A stretch of DNA of 64,000 nt from Streptosporangium brasiliense (GTDB lineage Bacteria > Actinomycetota > Actinomycetes > Streptosporangiales > Streptosporangiaceae): contig NZ_JAUSRB010000002.1 of assembly GCF_030811595.1 (NCBI RefSeq), positions 2,542,001 through 2,606,000 on the forward strand. Direction: 5' to 3'. The notes beneath the pieces were generated by a model, which was not told the DNA's origin, did not search any database, and saw only the letters and a list, made by a program, of their open reading frames with translations. The position numbers and the translations under genes are program-made. This document shows positions 60,570 to 64,000 of the stretch, in pieces. Within the stretch, counting starts at the first letter, position 1. Every line of letters begins with the position of its first letter.

Positions 60570-61175
60570 TTATCGTCCGCGATGGTTGATCGTGATCGAC
60601 AGGTGCCCGCCGGCCTGGGCCGAGGCCAGTCGGACCGCCTGTTCCGAGGTGGTGGCCAGCACGATGAGCGCTCCCCGGTCAGGTTCCCCGTCCGGGGTGG
60701 TGATGACGGTGACGTCTTCGGCCACGGTCCGGGCGGGGACGGCGCCCTCCCAGGTGGAGGAGGCGGCCAGGACGTCGACGACGTCGCCGGGTGACAGCAG
60801 CCGCGCGCTCTGGGGGTCGGCGACGCGGACCGGTGTGGCGACCGTTCCGGGGCCGTGGGCGGCCAGCAGCCCGGGGCCGAGCAGGCGGAGGTCAGTCAGC
60901 GGCTCCCCGCGCCGCATGGGGCCGGCCAGGACCCTCCCGGCGACCGGGGCGCCGGGCCGTACCACGCCATCGGGGACCGTGTCGGGCCGCAGCGCGACCG
61001 CCTTCAGGTCGGTGGCCTCCAGCGTGCCGCCGGGCAGGTCTCTGGCCGCGGCGAGGACGGTCACCGACGCGGTGTCCGGCCGCAGTCCGATGAGGGCGCA
61101 CGCCATCGCCAGGGCGGCGACGGCGGCGGCGATGAGGCGGTGGCGACGGCCGAGGAGACGGCGGAAGGCACGCAT
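60570..61175 (-). CDS. SAF-domain protein (CpaB/RcpC-like)
   Basis: 201 residues from ATG 61175, with GGAG at 6 bp. One N-terminal membrane anchor (LIAAAVAALAMACALIGL), then VLAAARDLPGGTLEATDLKA, VAGRVLAGPMRRGEPLTDLR, a SAF domain as in Flp-pilus assembly CpaB. PGDVVDVLAAS is the C-terminal strand. Faces the cell exterior. No other pilus genes are seen here. Confidence 0.8.
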   Translation of the reverse strand: MRAFRRLLGRRHRLIAAAVAALAMACALIGLRPDTASVTVLAAARDLPGGTLEATDLKAVALRPDTVPDGVVRPGAPVAGRVLAGPMRRGEPLTDLRLLGPGLLAAHGPGTVATPVRVADPQSARLLSPGDVVDVLAASSTWEGAVPARTVAEDVTVITTPDGEPDRGALIVLATTSEQAVRLASAQAGGHLSITINHRGR

Positions 61176-61187
61176 GACTGGCTCCAT

Positions 61188-61510
61188 TACTCCGTTTACT
61201 CTGTTGTGCCCCTGTGCTCCATGCTCCGTTGCGGGGGAACAGGTAGCAGACAGCAGGCGGGGAGAGCCGGGCGGCGCGGAGCCCGTGACGAGATGCCCGC
61301 CGTACGGCGGGGCGGGGGTGGCGGCGGGGCGCCCGCTGTACGGGCCGGGCGGGGCCTGCCATCGACGGGGCGAGGGGCGGCGGGGTGCCACCGCCGGACG
61401 ACGGGGTGGGGGTGAGGAGCCCGACATCCGGTGGAGGGGACCCGGTATCCAATGGACCCGATATCCGGTGGAGGGGAAGGCGAGGAATAGGAGGGGGCGG
61501 GAGGCGGTGG
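61188..61510. other. GC-rich intergenic stretch with small repeats
   Basis: No gene recognised. ATCCGGTGGAGGGGA occurs twice (near 61427 and 61462), with GGTATCC/GATATCC variants between. It may hold the SAF gene promoter. Confidence 0.5.
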
Positions 61511-62320
61511 CTATTCGGGGAGGTCGAAGGGGAGTTTGAGACCGTCCAGAACGGTGCTGCAGGGGCAGGTGCGGTCTTGGGGCAGGGCGGTGACGACGTC
61601 GGTGACGAGGGTGCGCATGCGGGCGACGTTGGTGGCGAAGAAGGCGAGGACCTCCTCGTGGGTGACCCCCTCGCCGGCCTCGACCCCGGCGTCGTGGTCG
61701 GTGACCAGTGACAGCGAGGTGTAGCACAGGGCCAGCTCGCGGGCGAGGACGGCTTCGGGGAAGCCGGTCATGCCGACGACCGTCCAACCGTTGGTGGTGA
61801 ACCAGCGGGACTCGGCGCGGGTGGAGAAGCGGGGGCCCTCGATGACGACCAGGGTGCCGCTGTCGGTCAGGTCCCATTGGGAGGACTGGGCGGTCGACGC
61901 GGCCACCGCGCGGCCGGCCGGGCAGTAGGGGTCGGCGAAGGCGACGTGGACGACGCCGCCGGTGTCGTAGTAGGTCTGCGCGCGGCTGGAGGTGCGGTCG
62001 ACAAGCTGGTCGGGGATGACCAGGGTGCCGGGGCCGAGCTCGGGGCGGAGGGAACCGACGGCGCTGGGGGCGAGAACCTGACGGACGCCGAGGGAGCGCA
62101 GCGCCCACAGGTTGGCGCGGTAGGGGATGCGGTGGGGCGGGAAGCGGTGGTCGCGGCCGTGGCGGGGCAGGAAGGCGACCGGGCGCGATCCGATCCTGCC
62201 GACGGTGACGACGTCGCTGGGTGGGCCGTAGGGGGTTGAGACCTCGACCTCCGTGGCGTCGTCGAGCAAGGAGTAGAAGCCCGAGCCGCCGATGACTCCG
62301 ATATCCGCGCGAGTGACCAT
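61511..62320 (-). CDS. mtnP: S-methyl-5'-thioadenosine phosphorylase
   Basis: 269 residues. IGVIGGSGFYSLLDDATEVE, FLPRHGRDHRFPPHRIPYRA, APSAVGSLRPELGPG, VVIEGPRFSTRAESRWF, VGMTGFPEAVLARELALCY and SLVTDHDAG are the conserved blocks of the MtnP/PNP class. It cleaves methylthioadenosine with phosphate in methionine salvage. A close purine phosphorylase of the same family cannot be fully excluded; the GFPE block favours MTAP-like. Confidence 0.9.
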   Translation of the reverse strand: MVTRADIGVIGGSGFYSLLDDATEVEVSTPYGPPSDVVTVGRIGSRPVAFLPRHGRDHRFPPHRIPYRANLWALRSLGVRQVLAPSAVGSLRPELGPGTLVIPDQLVDRTSSRAQTYYDTGGVVHVAFADPYCPAGRAVAASTAQSSQWDLTDSGTLVVIEGPRFSTRAESRWFTTNGWTVVGMTGFPEAVLARELALCYTSLSLVTDHDAGVEAGEGVTHEEVLAFFATNVARMRTLVTDVVTALPQDRTCPCSTVLDGLKLPFDLPE

Positions 62321-63241
62321 GGCGCCGAGATTAGCGTTATGGACAGCTCCGGAGGAGGGCGAATCCCTTCCTGTGGATAAGTGCCGAGCCTGTGGATAAC
62401 CAGATCGTCAAATATAGCGTTCTGATCGCTCTCGGTGGGAACCACTGGTCGGCGGTAGCGTCTCCCCGCTCGTTCCGGGAGTGGGCCTCGGCCCGGTGAC
62501 GCAGGCGCTGGTGATCGCGGTGCGGAACACCACCGGTCTCGGTGACCTCAATGGACCTCGACGACCTGATGGCCTCAGCGGAGCGCCGTCGGTCTTGACG
62601 ACCTCAATGGAACGCTGTTGGTCTCGGTGACCTCAGTAGAGCGTCGTCGGTCTCGGTGACTTCAACGGAATGCCATTGGCCTCAGCGGCCTGGGTGGCCT
62701 CGGTGACCTTAATGGCCTCGTGACCTCGGTGACCGCCTCGGGTGCCGCCTTCCGCGTGATCGAGGGCCTGTCCGGCGCCGTGCCCGCCGAGCGCTCCTCG
62801 CCCGCGGAGGTCGGGCGAGGGCTGTGGCGGCCGGCCGAGGCGGAGAGGCGCGGGGACTGCCCCCGCCGCCTGGGCGACACGGCCGGGACGGACCTGCCAC
62901 CCGGCGGCGCCGCGCGGCTGCTCGCACGGCTGGGCGCCAGGGGCCCTCAGGCGGGCGCGGAGCTCGCCGAGCGGGCGGGGGTGCCGGTCGAGGTGGGGGT
63001 GCCGGTCGCGGGGCAATGGTCGAAGGGGGCATGCCGTACACGGAGCTGCTCGTCGCGCCCGCCCTGGTCCGCCGGACCGGCGACGGCGTCCTGGAGCCGG
63101 CCCCGGCCGGCGGGCAGGTGGCCGACCGGCTGGTCACGAAGACCTGTAAAGGGGGCGGACCGCTGATCCGCGACTGGGGCCCCGACGGGCCTCCGAACCC
63201 CAGGAGCTGCTCGACTCGGTGGCCGATCGCCCGGGGAGCGG
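62321..63241. other. Non-coding or degraded region with about 30-bp repeats
   Basis: About 62528-62728 holds four or five diverged units of roughly 30 bp built on GGTCTCGGTGACCTCAATGG. From 62720 to 63230 an open stretch reads GGMPYTELLVAPALVRRTGD and VTKTCKGGGPLIRDWG after a frame change near 63015. It looks coding-like but I find no family, so it may be a decayed gene. Confidence 0.45.
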
Positions 63242-63615
63242 CTGAACCGGTCTCAGGGGCGCGATGTCGGGCTCTCCAGACGGGTTGTCCCGCCTGTCCG
63301 GCCGCTGATCTGTCGGTAGGAGTGGCTGAACCGGCTTCAGGGGCGCGGTGTCGGGTTCTCCAGACGGGCTGTCCTGCCTGTCCGGCCGTTGATCTGTCCG
63401 CAGGAGCGGTCGCCCGGCCGGCTCGGTGGCGGGCCTGTCCGTCGGAGTGCTCGGCCCGGCTCCCGGAGCGGCTGAACCGGCTTCAGAGGCACGGTGTCGG
63501 GCTCTCCAGACGGGCTGCCCTGCCTGTCCGGCCGTTGATCTGTCCGCAGGAGTGGCCGCCCGGCTGGCTCGGTGGCCGGCCTGTCCGTCGGAGCGCTCGG
63601 CCCGCCCGGAGCGGC
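63242..63615. repeat. Three long direct repeats
   Basis: Units start TGAACCGGYYTCAG at 63242 (85 bp), 63327 (146 bp) and 63473 (about 143 bp). They share CTCTCCAGACGGGYTG and CCTGTCCGGCCGYTGATCTG; the second and third also share GCCCGGCYGGCTCGGTGGC. The first lacks that half. Confidence 0.85.
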
Positions 63616-63641
63616 TGGGCCGGCCCCGGGGAGGGGCGGCC

Positions 63642-63971
63642 TCAGGAGGCCGCGGGCGCCGGGCTGCTGGCGGTCTTCGCCGACGACGAGGACGACGAGG
63701 ACGCGGACTCCGTCGACGAGCCGGAGGAACCCGAGGAGCCGGACGAGCCCGACGAGGAGCTCGTGCTCGCGGAGCTCACCGTGCTGGTGGACGAGGAGCG
63801 GCTGTCGGTCCGGTAGAAGCCGGAGCCCTTGAAGACGATGCCGACCGCGGAGAACACCTTCCGGAGCTCGCCCGAGCACTTCGGGCACTCGGTGAGCGCG
63901 TCGTCGGAGAACTTCTGGACGATGTCGAACTCGTTGCCGCATGCACTACAGGCGTACTGGTAGGTGGGCAC
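63642..63971 (-). CDS. FmdB-family zinc-ribbon protein
   Basis: 109 residues. MPTYQYACSACGNEFDIVQK and CPKCSGELRKVFSAVGIVFK are the FmdB/CxxC regulatory zinc ribbon, with KGSGFY following. The last 50 residues are almost only Ser with Ala, Thr and Gly, a low-complexity tail. Proposed regulatory or metal-related role; unknown here. Confidence 0.85.
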   Translation of the reverse strand: MPTYQYACSACGNEFDIVQKFSDDALTECPKCSGELRKVFSAVGIVFKGSGFYRTDSRSSSTSTVSSASTSSSSGSSGSSGSSGSSTESASSSSSSSAKTASSPAPAAS

Positions 63972-64000
63972 GCGATCCTCCTCGTTGGTCCGCGCCGATT

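Noticed and set aside
62633..63137. Minus-strand open frames over the repeat region
   Set aside because: Composition is Arg/Pro/Gly/Ala-rich, codon use is antisense-like and there is no domain.

Overview
The window is high-GC actinobacterial DNA. Short leader regions, GTG starts, stop/start (ATGA/GTGA) overlaps and an actinomycete integrative and conjugative element (AICE) backbone suggest a filamentous actinomycete, probably a Streptosporangiales-type genome. That placement is an inference from gene content, not from a search.

1-10.3 kb: ordinary chromosomal and accessory genes. These include an MBL-fold hydrolase (cut by the window edge), DUF2867, antibiotic-biosynthesis-monooxygenase-like, HIT, DUF1877, a secreted trypsin-like protease, a FUSC-like membrane protein, DUF998, DHFR-like, DUF1801 and a small cytochrome-b-like membrane protein. 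Several short 31-35 bp tandem duplications sit at gene ends here, and one destroys a YciI-like gene.

10.7-14.1 kb: the eroded end of an older AICE. It holds an NTF2-like gene, a Nudix gene, an XRE regulator, two small AICE-type ORFs, and a 3' integrase fragment joined to one of them by a deletion.

14.24-58.3 kb: a 44-kb island between two perfect 49-bp copies of the 3' part of a tRNA-Arg(CCU) gene. The right copy belongs to the intact tRNA. The right part (44.4-55 kb) is a recognisable AICE core: GntR regulators, two P-loop kinases, FtsK/TraB-like translocase, Spd protein, RepSA-like initiator, Xis, tyrosine integrase and a Pif-like Nudix protein. The left part (14.5-43.4 kb) is dense in defence-type cargo: two tandem proteins made of zinc-ribbon repeats plus a GIY-YIG nuclease-like domain; an EVE-like/HNH protein; a PD-(D/E)XK-DUF2075 helicase divergent from a MazG gene; a DUF6932/XRE-ImmA/DUF4186-like operon; a four-gene operon of radical SAM, DPPW methyltransferase-like, ASCH-like and P-loop kinase proteins; and a DUF499/DUF3780/DUF1156/PLD-SNF2 helicase operon (Hma-type). 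Three insertion sequences lie in a row between the last two.

58.3-64 kb: chromosome again. It carries the tRNA, a small anchored protein, a coiled-coil M15 peptidase, a SAF-domain protein, methylthioadenosine phosphorylase, long degenerate repeats and an FmdB zinc-ribbon protein.

The best candidates for undescribed systems are the zinc-ribbon-array/GIY-YIG gene pair (14.5-17.8 kb) and the radical SAM/methyltransferase-like/ASCH/kinase operon (26.0-29.4 kb).
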